DNA of 46,615 nt from Bacteroidota bacterium (GTDB lineage: Bacteria > Bacteroidota > Bacteroidia > Chitinophagales > Chitinophagaceae), in NCBI GenBank assembly GCA_028876495.1, contig JAGWRO010000012.1, positions 1-46,615 on the forward strand. Direction: 5' to 3'. Numbering within the stretch: the first letter of the stretch is position 1; every line of letters begins with the position of its first letter. This document shows, piece after piece, positions 35,361 to 44,998 of this stretch. The position numbers and the translations under genes were made by a program. The notes under the pieces were generated by a model. That model had not been told where the DNA came from, made no database searches, and was given only the letters and a program-made list of their open reading frames with translations.

Positions 35361-37331
35361 ATGAGAAAACTCCCTTTTACAGCCCTGCTGTTACTATCCT
35401 TTTCCGTAATTTTTGCCCAAAAAGAAATTCCAAAATTCGGCGACATTGATAAAGCTGATCTTGAATTAAAAGAATGCGAATTTGATAAAGATGCTGCTGC
35501 TTACAAACTGCTATCTATCGGGGACGTAAGTTATGATGTACGCGATAGAAGTTTTACAATCATAACAGATAAAAGAGTAAGAATAAAAGTACTTAAAGAA
35601 AAAGGCCTTGAAAGAGCCAACGTCAAGATTCAATATTACAGCGCTTCCGGCTATGAACTTATAAGAGGCATTGCCGGGGTAACTTATAACCTTGATAACG
35701 GTGGACAAATCACCAAAACCAAACTGGACAAATCATCAATTTATATTAAAAAAATAAACAACAGGCTTTCAGAAGTTTCTTTTACTCTTCCTGACGTGAA
35801 AGTTGGAAGTGTGTTTGAGTATAAATTTACAGATGAGAAAAAATCAATTGAAAATGTTCCCGACTGGTATTTTCAGGATGACATCCCTACCCGGTATAGT
35901 AGCTTTACCACAAAAGTACCTACCATTTTCAGGTTTGTCTCTCAGATGCTCGCGTATCAACAAGTGGAGCAAAAAAAAGAAACCGTAAATGATAATATTT
36001 ATTATGGCAGCACGTCTATTTCTAACCAGTCAGACGAAAAAACATATATCATGCAAAACATTCCGGCTTTACAGGACGAGCCCTACATGAGCGCGGAAAA
36101 AGATTATCTGCAACGCGTTGTTTCACAATTATCCCGAATAGATTATCCTGACGGAAGAAGCGACGAGGTAATGTCCACATGGCCTAAACTTACCGAGGAA
36201 TTATTAAACGATGAAGATTTTGGTTTGCAGCTAAAAAAGAATCTTCCCCATACAAAAGACCTTGATGATGCGTTGAAAAATGTTACTGACGATTATCAAA
36301 GAATGTTTGTCATACACGATTACGTGCGCAAAAATATGAACTGGAACGGCAGTGAAAATATATACTCCTCTGACGGGATAAAATCTGCGTGGGATAAAAA
36401 ATCAGGAAGCAATGCCGAACTCAATTTTATTCTTATTGATCTTTTAAGAGACGCAGGACTTAAAGCTTTTCCGCTTTTAGTAAGTACCAAAGATAACGGG
36501 ACTGTAAACACAATCTATCCTTTCCTCGATCAGTTCAATAATACTATGACCTGTGTTTTGATCGGAAATAAGCGATATGTTTTGAATGCCGCTGATAAAT
36601 ACAATCCGGCCAATCTCATTCCATATGACGTTTTGAATAACGAAGCGTTTGTAGTTGACAAAGAGTATGGCGGCTGGATCAGGCTTACCAACAGTAAAGA
36701 CCGCTGGAAAAACTTTGTTTCGATTTATGCCAATATTGATTCGAGTGATTTGATGGAAGGCAAAGCAACCATTTACAGTTATGGCTATTCGAAAAATCCC
36801 CGTGTAAAACAATGGGAAGAAGACAAAAGTTCTTTTAAGGACCGCTTTACGAAAAGCTTTTCGGCTATGAAAGTAAAAGATATTGAGGTTAAAAATGAAA
36901 ATGTAGATACGTTACCATTAGAACAAAAACTTGATTTTTCACTTCCTTTAAGTTCTTCAGGCGAATACAAATATTTTACACTTAATCTTTTCCAGGGGCT
37001 TGAAAAAAATCCATTTATAGATGATAACAGAAAAACTGATATTGACTTTAACTACCCAAAATTTTACACGATAATGGGCAAAATTGATATTCCGGAAGGA
37101 TACCAATTTGAAGAACTGCCGCAAAACATTAAAATGATAATGCCAGACACAAGTATCGTAATGGAAAGACTGATACAGCAAGATGATAATTCAATCAATT
37201 TCAGGATCACGCTCAATTTTGCACATTCATATTACCCTGCCAGCAGTTATCCCGCCTTCCACGAATTTTATAAACAATTGTTCAGCAAATTGAATGAACA
37301 GATCGTTATCAAAAAGAAAACCAATACCTGA
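35361..37331 (+). CDS. DUF3857 transglutaminase-like protein lacking catalytic Cys and His
   Basis: A 656-residue secreted protein with a signal peptide (LPFTALLLLSFSVIFA, then QK), an N-terminal DUF3857 beta domain (about 60-260, with GSVFEYKFTDEK) and a transglutaminase-like domain (about 280-420). In the latter, the position of the nucleophile Cys reads KKSGSNAELNFI (S348-N351, no Cys) and the His position reads FNNTM (N394), so the triad is missing. A further beta domain closes the protein. It is one of a tandem pair: the next gene overlaps its TGA stop by one base and keeps Cys and His. A structural or substrate-binding role is likely. This is a paralogous pair typical of Bacteroidetes. 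Confidence 0.85.
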   Translation: MRKLPFTALLLLSFSVIFAQKEIPKFGDIDKADLELKECEFDKDAAAYKLLSIGDVSYDVRDRSFTIITDKRVRIKVLKEKGLERANVKIQYYSASGYELIRGIAGVTYNLDNGGQITKTKLDKSSIYIKKINNRLSEVSFTLPDVKVGSVFEYKFTDEKKSIENVPDWYFQDDIPTRYSSFTTKVPTIFRFVSQMLAYQQVEQKKETVNDNIYYGSTSISNQSDEKTYIMQNIPALQDEPYMSAEKDYLQRVVSQLSRIDYPDGRSDEVMSTWPKLTEELLNDEDFGLQLKKNLPHTKDLDDALKNVTDDYQRMFVIHDYVRKNMNWNGSENIYSSDGIKSAWDKKSGSNAELNFILIDLLRDAGLKAFPLLVSTKDNGTVNTIYPFLDQFNNTMTCVLIGNKRYVLNAADKYNPANLIPYDVLNNEAFVVDKEYGGWIRLTNSKDRWKNFVSIYANIDSSDLMEGKATIYSYGYSKNPRVKQWEEDKSSFKDRFTKSFSAMKVKDIEVKNENVDTLPLEQKLDFSLPLSSSGEYKYFTLNLFQGLEKNPFIDDNRKTDIDFNYPKFYTIMGKIDIPEGYQFEELPQNIKMIMPDTSIVMERLIQQDDNSINFRITLNFAHSYYPASSYPAFHEFYKQLFSKLNEQIVIKKKTNT

Positions 37332-39226
37332 TGAAAAAAATTGCCATTGTTGCGTTATTTTATTTAATAATGCCCTTCTGTTTTTCTCAAACCAATATTT
37401 ACGATGCTTCTACTATTCCTGATTCATTATTAAAAAACGCACATAGTGTCAAGCGTGAGGAAATCATGAACTTTGAAGTAAAGGATATTGATTTCGCAAA
37501 ACTTACTGTTCACAGAGTTTATACTATTTTAGATGCTGAAGGGGCAGATGTTCTCTTTTTTATAAAAGGTTCTGATGAGTTTACCAAGCTTGTTGATGCA
37601 GAAATAAAAGTGTTCGATGCTCATGGTAACCCGGTAAACAAATATAAAATGAAAGAAATGAGATCTGTCGGCACTGGCGAGGGGTTGGTAATTGATGGAC
37701 AGGTTTATTATTTTCGCGTGGCGGCACCTTCCTATCCTATTACCGTAGAATACGATTATGATGTAAAATACAAGGGTACTTTAAATTACCAGGATTACCA
37801 GATACAAGTACCGGAGCAAAGTGTAGAAAACTCCAGGTATACCGTTAGCGTTCCTGCTGATCTTGATTTAAAATATAAAGCACAACACATTAATTTGCCT
37901 CCTGAAGTTACCACCTCCGGTAAAAACAAAACCTACCTGTGGCAGGTAAAAGATCTTATAGCAAGTAATGATGAGGAAGGATGTGCAAGTTATGAAAGTT
38001 CTTATCCTGCAATACTATTATCGCCTAATAAATTTTCAATGGATGGACACGAAGGCGATCTTTCGAGCTGGAAAAATTTTGGGGAATGGTATGAAGCTTT
38101 ATCAAAAGGTTCTATCAATCTTTCAGACGAAACAAAAAAATTTTTACAGCAAATGGTAAAAGATGCAAAAACTGATAGAGAAAAAATTAATATACTTTAT
38201 CGCTATTTACAAAAAAATTTCAGGTATGTAAGTATTCAATTAGGAATTGGAGGCTTCAAACCATTTGATGCCAATTTTGTTGACTCAAAAAAATACGGAG
38301 ATTGTAAAGCGTTGTCCAACTATATGGAAGCGATGCTTGATGCAGTTGGCATTGTTAGTTATCCTGCTCTGATCAATGCGGAATATAACAAACCACCTGT
38401 AGATCCTGCATTTCCTCATAACTCTTTTAACCACGTGATTTTGTGTGTGCCCGGTAACAAAGACACAACCTGGCTCGAATGTACAAGTACTGCTACAGAC
38501 CCCGGCATACTGGGGAGTTTTACAGAGAACAGAAACGCCTTACTTATTACACAACAAGGTGGTATTTTGGTTCCAACCCCAAAAAGCAAACCAACAGAAA
38601 ACACTTTTCAACTTCACACCAAAGTGACTATTAATGATGACGCATCAGGTGAAAGCGAAAGTGTTTTGGAATCGAAAGGAGAATACAAACAAGAAATTAT
38701 CGAATATGTGATGAACGAAAAAAAAGACGATCAAAAAGAATATCTTGTAAAAAGACTGGGCTTTTTGCAACCTGATCAATTCGATCTTACTACTGATCAG
38801 AAAGATGATTCAACAAAAACATCTTTTAAATTAGAGATAGAAAAAGTGCCGGAATTTACAGCAGGAAGTAAAATGTTTTTAAACCCGAGAATTTATAAAA
38901 TATGGAGTTCCTCATTGCCTGATGATGACAAAAGAACGAAGTCTTTTTACTTTCCGTTTCCGTTTATAAAAACCGATACAACAGTTTATCAACTACCTTC
39001 AGATTATACGGTTGAAACACTACCTGCACCAATACACCGGAAGTTTGAATACGGATCGTTCGTTACAAAATATTTTTACAATGATAAAGCAAACACAGTT
39101 ACGTCAATTGCTTTTCTTGAGCTTACTAAAAACATAATTCCTGCAGATAAATTTGAGGAAGCGCGTATTTTTTTTGGTGGAGTAATTAAAGAATATACTG
39201 AAAAAATTGTAGTGAAACGAAGATAG
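37331..39226 (+). CDS. DUF3857 transglutaminase-like protein with Cys and His present
   Basis: A 631-residue secreted protein with a signal peptide (IAIVALFYLIMPFCFSQ), a DUF3857 domain (about 50-240, with PITVEYDYDVKYKG) and a transglutaminase-like domain (about 275-420). The domain has KYGDCKALSNYMEAML (nucleophile C325), SFNHVILCVP (H368) and WLECTSTATDPGILGS, where the third triad position is probably taken by Glu or a nearby Asp. A C-terminal beta domain follows. It is translationally coupled to the upstream paralog through a one-base overlap (TGATG). Both proteins probably work in the periplasm or outside. Whether it hydrolyses, cross-links or only binds peptides is unknown. Confidence 0.86.
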   Translation: MKKIAIVALFYLIMPFCFSQTNIYDASTIPDSLLKNAHSVKREEIMNFEVKDIDFAKLTVHRVYTILDAEGADVLFFIKGSDEFTKLVDAEIKVFDAHGNPVNKYKMKEMRSVGTGEGLVIDGQVYYFRVAAPSYPITVEYDYDVKYKGTLNYQDYQIQVPEQSVENSRYTVSVPADLDLKYKAQHINLPPEVTTSGKNKTYLWQVKDLIASNDEEGCASYESSYPAILLSPNKFSMDGHEGDLSSWKNFGEWYEALSKGSINLSDETKKFLQQMVKDAKTDREKINILYRYLQKNFRYVSIQLGIGGFKPFDANFVDSKKYGDCKALSNYMEAMLDAVGIVSYPALINAEYNKPPVDPAFPHNSFNHVILCVPGNKDTTWLECTSTATDPGILGSFTENRNALLITQQGGILVPTPKSKPTENTFQLHTKVTINDDASGESESVLESKGEYKQEIIEYVMNEKKDDQKEYLVKRLGFLQPDQFDLTTDQKDDSTKTSFKLEIEKVPEFTAGSKMFLNPRIYKIWSSSLPDDDKRTKSFYFPFPFIKTDTTVYQLPSDYTVETLPAPIHRKFEYGSFVTKYFYNDKANTVTSIAFLELTKNIIPADKFEEARIFFGGVIKEYTEKIVVKRR

Positions 39227-39263
39227 AAATCTTCATTTTTATTGGTTTACTGTTTTGTTTTAA
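39225..39263 (+). repeat. copy of dispersed GTTTACTGTT repeat
   Basis: A 39-nt near-identical copy of 35182-35220 (3 mismatches), overlapping the last two bases of the DUF3857 gene's stop codon and lying just before the terminator hairpin. Confidence 0.75.
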
Positions 39264-39269
39264 TATAAC

Positions 39270-39308
39270 AAGCTGCTTAATTTAATAAAATGAGCAGCTT
39301 TTTTATTT
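39270..39308 (+). terminator. rho-independent terminator after DUF3857 pair
   Basis: Stem arms AAGCTGCTTA (39270-39279) and TGAGCAGCTT (39291-39300) followed by a T-rich run. It also overlaps the convergent DUF5686 gene's 3' end and may act both ways. Confidence 0.75.
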
Positions 39309-41863
39309 TACCAAACATCAATGATCTTTTCTGTTTTTTTAAATCTTTGATAATTGAAAGGCGCGGCTAATAATCCGCCAAATCCAATCCTGTAGGTATA
39401 TACAGGTTTGTAACCATTTTCATAATCAACAACAAGATCAATCCTTATAATTTTGAAAATATTTTCTAAACCGATAAAAGTTTCCGCGTATTTGGTACCA
39501 GGATTTACGTATAATGCATTGGCTCCTTCTACAAAATTCCAGTTCCATTTTTTTAGCAACGGGATTTTATTGGAAAGCAAACCATTTGAGTGATGTTCAA
39601 AATGTAACTCAGCATAAAAAGGAGAAGCATTGCTAAATTGATAGTAAGATGCATTTTGAAACGATCTTACATATTGATCAGCCACAACTGAAAGATTGCC
39701 ATAAAAGTGTTGGTAATCCTGCGCAAATACTGCGTGGTTATTTAAAAATCCACCAATCGTAAAATTGTATTTTAAAACCCCAGCTAATTTTAAATTAACG
39801 TCAGTAGCAACATTAACTGACCATTTATCAAAATCAACATCGCTGCCAAAAATATTTTTAAATCCTTTGCTATAGCCGATTGTAAAAGTAGGATAATCCG
39901 AACCTAAAGACATTTTATATTTGGGAAACTGAATGTATTGCTGCCCCGGCTGAAAGCTAAATGAAGCATGAATAACAACTGCCTGGTATCTTTGAAATTG
40001 TGAAGACAAAATTTCTACAGGATAATTGGGTGTAATCCTGTAAAGCCAGCCTTTGCTCCAGATATAACTGGTGGTGTTATTGAGTGGTAGCCTGTCTTCA
40101 TATTCTCCCTCTATTAAAAATTTAGCTCCACTCTCCCACTCTTTTGTAAAGCCTGTTTTTGTAAAATAATTTTCGTAAATCTTCATTACATTCCTCCCGT
40201 ATAATAAAGTACCGATACTGTTTCCTAAACCATCAATATCACTTTCTTTAAAAAACTGGCTTACCCGTTTTCCACCTGCAACAAAAAAAGATTGACGTTT
40301 GAATTTTTTATCCGGATCGAAGGCTTCTTTATTTTTAAAAACCAATCCTGCCCATGGATTCAGGTGTCGGTTGTTAAACCCATATCTTACATCTGCAATA
40401 AAACTTACATTGCTGTTCAATGCTTTCGAATACTTCGAAAGAACCAATGACGGGTTGATTGCCAAACCTTCTACAGTGTTGTATTGTATCGTTTTTAATA
40501 AAGGACCGAAAGAAACTTTATAAGGATTTGTATAACTGTAATGAGTCCGGTTTACGCCTGTCCACAGTACCTGCATAATTTTTAAAGGGCCTTGTTTTTT
40601 TCTTAATGAATCAAGATTTTTTTCTGTTGAATCATTTCTTTCTGCAAAGGCACTGTCTTTAGTTTTGTAATCCTTAATTTCCTCTGGTTCTAATGGAACA
40701 GGCCTTATAGAATCCCAATAAGAAGATGGTTTTTTATTTACGGCTGAATCATATTTAATTATTATCCGATTAAAAAATCCTTTTGAAAAATGAGGATCTA
40801 AATTATATTTCGAATAAACATTCACAAAATCACCTTCCGATCTGATTCCGAATTTGTTGAAGCTAAAATGAATTACCTGGTTTTTAATTCGCCAAATATC
40901 ATTTTCAACAGGCGTATGAATTTGTGAAATTACCAAAGTGTCTAAAATTTCCAATGCTGATTTTTTGGTAAGAGTCAGATGGCAACTAAATATCCGCCAA
41001 TCGTTTTCTGTGATATTCATGATACCTGAAAACAATGGTTCGTAGTTGTGTTTAGGAATTACTTTTATAACATTCACTTCATTTCCATCTTCAAAAAAAC
41101 TACCAAGGAATTTGTAATTGTAAAAATTTAAAGCGTTGTCTGCAATGGGTGAAACAAAGCCGCGAGGATTTACCTGGGGTGCAACGTTGACATTATTTTT
41201 ATAAAAACTGATAATTGCGGGAAAACTAAATCCCAGCCCGTTATTACCACTTACGCGTGTGGAAACCACTTCCAGCTTTAGCTTGTCAGGTTCTTGCGAA
41301 TATACTTTTGTAACTGATTCAGTTAAATAAATAATTCCTTTTCCCGAAGAATCAAGCCCCATCATGCTTCTGTCTTCAGCAGGAATTTTTTGTCCCATAA
41401 TTGTTTGAGGCAAATTGTTCAACCTTATCATCCCTTTTATGTAAACTTCTGCCTCAAATGCTTTCACTTGCCTTTCATAAAATAGACGTTTTTTTATTGC
41501 TTGCCGAATGATTTGATAAGCCGGATCTTCAGCACCTTTTTTTATGATTACCTCTTTTAGGGTTAACTTTTGAGGGGCTAAAACAAAATTTACTTTTTGA
41601 TCGGAAGAAGTAACGGTAATATTTTTTTGCGAAGAAGAATAACCAACATACCTGCAATCCAGCGTATAATTTCCCGGAGAAAGTGTGAGTTGATATTTCC
41701 CTTCATTATTTGCTGTAACGCCCATTGGCGTTCCTTTTACAAGAATAGATGCAAATGGCAGAATATTTCCTTCAGCATCTTTTACTGTGCCTTCAATTTT
41801 CTGTGATGAAACAGAAAGAGCCGGAAATAAAAAAAGAAGAATGAGCAGTTTTTGCATACACAA
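39308..41863 (-). CDS. DUF5686 outer-membrane protein with carboxypeptidase-regulatory-like domain
   Basis: An 851-residue protein with a signal peptide (about residues 5-20), then a CarboxypepD_reg-like beta domain (about 21-100; KIEGTVKDAEGNILPFASIL, VKGTPMGVTANNEGKYQLTL). The long remainder matches the Bacteroidetes DUF5686 family, with YQIIRQAIKKRLFYERQVKA (about 120-139) after the regulatory domain. The C-terminal half is rich in aromatic beta strands and ends YRIGFGGLLAAPFNYQRF, typical of an outer-membrane barrel. Function is unknown. It converges on the DUF3857 pair and is separated from the next minus-strand gene by 68 bp. Confidence 0.84.
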   Translation of the reverse strand: MCMQKLLILLFLFPALSVSSQKIEGTVKDAEGNILPFASILVKGTPMGVTANNEGKYQLTLSPGNYTLDCRYVGYSSSQKNITVTSSDQKVNFVLAPQKLTLKEVIIKKGAEDPAYQIIRQAIKKRLFYERQVKAFEAEVYIKGMIRLNNLPQTIMGQKIPAEDRSMMGLDSSGKGIIYLTESVTKVYSQEPDKLKLEVVSTRVSGNNGLGFSFPAIISFYKNNVNVAPQVNPRGFVSPIADNALNFYNYKFLGSFFEDGNEVNVIKVIPKHNYEPLFSGIMNITENDWRIFSCHLTLTKKSALEILDTLVISQIHTPVENDIWRIKNQVIHFSFNKFGIRSEGDFVNVYSKYNLDPHFSKGFFNRIIIKYDSAVNKKPSSYWDSIRPVPLEPEEIKDYKTKDSAFAERNDSTEKNLDSLRKKQGPLKIMQVLWTGVNRTHYSYTNPYKVSFGPLLKTIQYNTVEGLAINPSLVLSKYSKALNSNVSFIADVRYGFNNRHLNPWAGLVFKNKEAFDPDKKFKRQSFFVAGGKRVSQFFKESDIDGLGNSIGTLLYGRNVMKIYENYFTKTGFTKEWESGAKFLIEGEYEDRLPLNNTTSYIWSKGWLYRITPNYPVEILSSQFQRYQAVVIHASFSFQPGQQYIQFPKYKMSLGSDYPTFTIGYSKGFKNIFGSDVDFDKWSVNVATDVNLKLAGVLKYNFTIGGFLNNHAVFAQDYQHFYGNLSVVADQYVRSFQNASYYQFSNASPFYAELHFEHHSNGLLSNKIPLLKKWNWNFVEGANALYVNPGTKYAETFIGLENIFKIIRIDLVVDYENGYKPVYTYRIGFGGLLAAPFNYQRFKKTEKIIDVW

Positions 41864-41931
41864 AATGGCTTGAAAAAAATTTGAAGTTGCGAAAGGGAAA
41901 AATAAAAGAATTGATTTTTAAAATCAAATTA

Positions 41932-42291
41932 TCAAAAACCGGTCCCCGTTTTTTCTTTTCTAACAAAGCTTCCGGTTAGGGCGGCAAAACCTGCTACCAT
42001 TGCGCCGATCAGCGCTGTAACCCCTATCAATAAAAAAGGACTGTCAGTTTTAAAAAGTAATAAAGAAACCCGATGAGCTAAAATATGCCCGTTTTGGTAA
42101 CTGATCCAAAAACTTAAAAACCCCCATAGTAAAAAAAGAGAAATAAAGCCACATATAAAAGAAGCTAAATGTCCTTGCTGAATTATAATTGAAACAAGAA
42201 AAGCAACAATGCCAACCGTCCACCATGGAAAATACAAACAGGAAAGAAAGCTAAAAAGTATTATAAGAATCGTAGATACGATGAATTTCAT
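41932..42291 (-). CDS. small four-helix membrane protein, unknown function
   Basis: A 119-residue protein with four predicted hydrophobic helices (about residues 3-20, 23-38, 43-63, 84-108) and a basic C-terminal tail (VRKEKTGTGF). It has no recognised domain. It follows the penicillin-acylase-family gene by 45 bp on the same strand, so the two are probably co-transcribed, and this pairing may be lineage-conserved. A role as a membrane accessory or unrelated passenger cannot be distinguished. Confidence 0.65.
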   Translation of the reverse strand: MKFIVSTILIILFSFLSCLYFPWWTVGIVAFLVSIIIQQGHLASFICGFISLFLLWGFLSFWISYQNGHILAHRVSLLLFKTDSPFLLIGVTALIGAMVAGFAALTGSFVRKEKTGTGF

Positions 42292-42336
42292 TTTGAAAGA
42301 TTAATTAGTTTATGAGTTTATTGGTTTTATTACTTA

Positions 42337-44808
42337 TCAATTGAAAGTCATTGTCCATTTTACACGTTTATCATTTGCTTCGGAAGCTTTCATCATCCAA
42401 AGGGTGAAGTATTTTCCGGCTGCCCATTCGTCAACAAAATCATCATAGTATTTACTGCCGGGATTTCCACTTTCTCCACCGGGATAAACGCCATAGGCTT
42501 CAGTTTCAGGCGTTAACGAGACTACCATTCTCCAGCTTGGGCCGTGTTGTGCTTTTGCCGCGTTGATCGTGTTGGTTCCGCCGCCAATGGGTAGATGCAA
42601 CCGGCTGAAAGCATCCAATCGTGCCAGGTGTTCTACTCTTGTATCCTTATAATTTGCCCAATCCATTTTTCCGTTTTCATCTGCTTTTCTTATCACAGCC
42701 GCTGCCATTTTAAAGGCAGCGGTTACATCATCAGGTAGCGTTTCTACATTAGCTGTATTGATGTTGTCATAAAATTTGAAGTTTGGATATTTATTGATAT
42801 CATCCAATAAGGTGCTCTCACTTGGCCAAGGTAATTCCAAACCTGATTTCAAAAATTCATCTTTCCAAATAACTGTTTCAAGACTATCCCATGTAACCAC
42901 AAACAAAGTAGCACCCTTTGAATCTTTATCGTTTCTGAAGTTCCAGTTTTTAAGAATGTCAAAATATTTTTTTTCCTGTGGACTTAATTTATCCACTTGC
43001 ATATTCCTGATCAAAACAGGAAGCGCCCATTTGCCAAAAATATTATAATTGCTTGTCTGTAGTTTCATCATATCCTCCGGCGTGATATTATTCATTGTAG
43101 CCAGCCTTTTATCTATTTCGATGGCACGGTAGGGAATGAAATTTCCTCCCAAATAATAAGGATAACTTGTATCTGCAGGAATTTGATTGGCGCTGCTGAC
43201 GAATCCTCTTTCAGGGTTTACCAGGTGCGGATTTTCATTTTGTGGAATCATCCCCTGCCATAAATAACTACTATCCGTTCCCGGCATTACAAAATCTCCC
43301 TGGCGATACCATTTGGCCGGAAATTGTCCCTGGTCCCAAATAGCAATATCGCCGTTCTTGCTGGCAAAAATGCAGTTCTGGCCTGGAGTCTGCAGATATT
43401 TAATCGCTTTTAAATAATCATTATAATTATTGGCTTTGTCTAACAGTGTAAACATTTTTAATTCATTACTTGAATCGTGCGCTTTCCATCTTACCGCATA
43501 ATCCTTTTGATTGGTGTTCCTTCCTCCATTGTATTTTTTATCGTACATCACGGGTCCGATATTGGTATAAACCACTGTATCTAAATAATCAGGCTGGCCT
43601 TTTATTTTAATATCTTCAATCCGGAAAGTGGTAGGAACCCACGAACTGTCAAACCAATATTCGCTCCTGCTTTTATCCTTAAATTTTATTTCATAATAAT
43701 CTCTTACATCACGCTGTGCGTTTGTAAACCCAAAGGCACAACTATCATTAAAACCTATAATTACAGCAGGTGCACCCGGAAATGTAGCGCCATAAACATT
43801 ATAGGTAGGTGTACTGATTTGCATTTCATACCAAATCGATGGAAGGTTCAAACCGAGATGCGGATCGTTACATAAAATAGGATAGCCGCTTTTTGTTTTG
43901 GTTCCATTTATCGCCCAATTATTGCTTCCATTAGAGGGATCAGGTTTTTGCTCATCGATAGTTGTTGAATCTTTATGATCATAATAAAGGGAATCAGCGC
44001 TATCAGGAACTTTAACCCGGATAGCGGGTGGAGGAAACTCAGTTCCTTTCGGAACAATCGGATCTAAAGAATCCATTACCACGGGATATATCTTATCAAA
44101 ATCTGCGGAAGAAAAAACAGATTTTGCATTGGTCTTTTCAAAATCATCTTCATAACCTGCAAGTTCCAGCGCCATATATTTCAGGAAAAGCGCGGTTTTT
44201 AAATTGCTCCATTTTTCAGGTTGGTAGCCTAATAATTTATACTCAACCGGAAGCGTGCTTTCTGTTAAACTTTCAATATAAGCATTTACACCGGCGGTAT
44301 AATTATCGCATTCAGCAAGCGTTACCGGATCATTTTCAATTGCTTTTAAAGAATTTTCAGCCGCAAACACCATTCCCAATCTTCTTTTATCCCGATCATA
44401 ATCAAGTGCTTTTGGGCCGATAATTTCACTCAATCTACCTGCAGCGGCACGCGTTTGAAATTCCATTTGCCATAGGCGAAACTTTGCGTGCAAATATCCT
44501 TGCACAAAATAAGCGTCGTTGTTATTATCCGCAAAAACATGCGGAACAAGCCTTTCATCAAAGTATACTTTTACTTTTCCCTGAAATTGCGGAAATGAAA
44601 GCTTAGCTGAATAATTTTCATTAAGAGGTTCAGCATTTTGCCACAAGCCTTTTTGCGGACTTAATAATTTTCCTAAAGGAACGGGTAATACCATTTTTGT
44701 ATTAAACAGTAAAACCAATATGATAGTGATAATCCCGGAAACAATAAGAGAAACTATTTTCATTACAACACTATTATTAAAGATGTAAAATAAAGAATTT
44801 ACAAACAA
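42337..44808 (-). CDS. penicillin acylase family Ntn hydrolase
   Basis: An 823-residue precursor of the penicillin acylase family, which self-cleaves to an alpha and a beta chain. The beta chain should begin at the Ser of GSNNWAINGTKTKSG (S295 counted from 44808), the family's catalytic N-terminal nucleophile, followed by CNDPHLGLNLPSIWYEMQI. An N-terminal hydrophobic anchor is at IVSLIVSGIITIILVLLF. The start at 44763 (MKIVSLI) fits this better than the upstream Met at 44808. The alpha chain has FVQGYLHAKFRLWQMEFQTR and GRLSEIIG. It likely acts on N-acyl compounds such as acyl-homoserine lactones or beta-lactams in the periplasm. The substrate is unknown. Confidence 0.87.
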   Translation of the reverse strand: MFVNSLFYIFNNSVVMKIVSLIVSGIITIILVLLFNTKMVLPVPLGKLLSPQKGLWQNAEPLNENYSAKLSFPQFQGKVKVYFDERLVPHVFADNNNDAYFVQGYLHAKFRLWQMEFQTRAAAGRLSEIIGPKALDYDRDKRRLGMVFAAENSLKAIENDPVTLAECDNYTAGVNAYIESLTESTLPVEYKLLGYQPEKWSNLKTALFLKYMALELAGYEDDFEKTNAKSVFSSADFDKIYPVVMDSLDPIVPKGTEFPPPAIRVKVPDSADSLYYDHKDSTTIDEQKPDPSNGSNNWAINGTKTKSGYPILCNDPHLGLNLPSIWYEMQISTPTYNVYGATFPGAPAVIIGFNDSCAFGFTNAQRDVRDYYEIKFKDKSRSEYWFDSSWVPTTFRIEDIKIKGQPDYLDTVVYTNIGPVMYDKKYNGGRNTNQKDYAVRWKAHDSSNELKMFTLLDKANNYNDYLKAIKYLQTPGQNCIFASKNGDIAIWDQGQFPAKWYRQGDFVMPGTDSSYLWQGMIPQNENPHLVNPERGFVSSANQIPADTSYPYYLGGNFIPYRAIEIDKRLATMNNITPEDMMKLQTSNYNIFGKWALPVLIRNMQVDKLSPQEKKYFDILKNWNFRNDKDSKGATLFVVTWDSLETVIWKDEFLKSGLELPWPSESTLLDDINKYPNFKFYDNINTANVETLPDDVTAAFKMAAAVIRKADENGKMDWANYKDTRVEHLARLDAFSRLHLPIGGGTNTINAAKAQHGPSWRMVVSLTPETEAYGVYPGGESGNPGSKYYDDFVDEWAAGKYFTLWMMKASEANDKRVKWTMTFN

Positions 44809-44857
44809 TAAGAAATTGAAATTTTTAGCAGGCGAAATATTCTTTTAAAAATCATAT

Positions 44858-44873
44858 AACAGTAAACAAACAA
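44858..44873 (-). repeat. weaker copy of dispersed GTTTACTGTT repeat (core only)
   Basis: On the minus strand it reads TTTGTTTGTTTACTGTT. It lies about 95 bp upstream of the likely penicillin-acylase start, oriented with that gene. Outside the core it does not match the long copies. Confidence 0.4.
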
Positions 44874-44998
44874 AGTATCGAAATTATTACTTTATCAACG
44901 ATAGGCGGCCTTTCTTATTGCTGATTTTTAACCTTATTTATCACCTAATTTATAATACAACCAGCAGTTTTAGCGTTACTATATTTTGATCTCATCTT

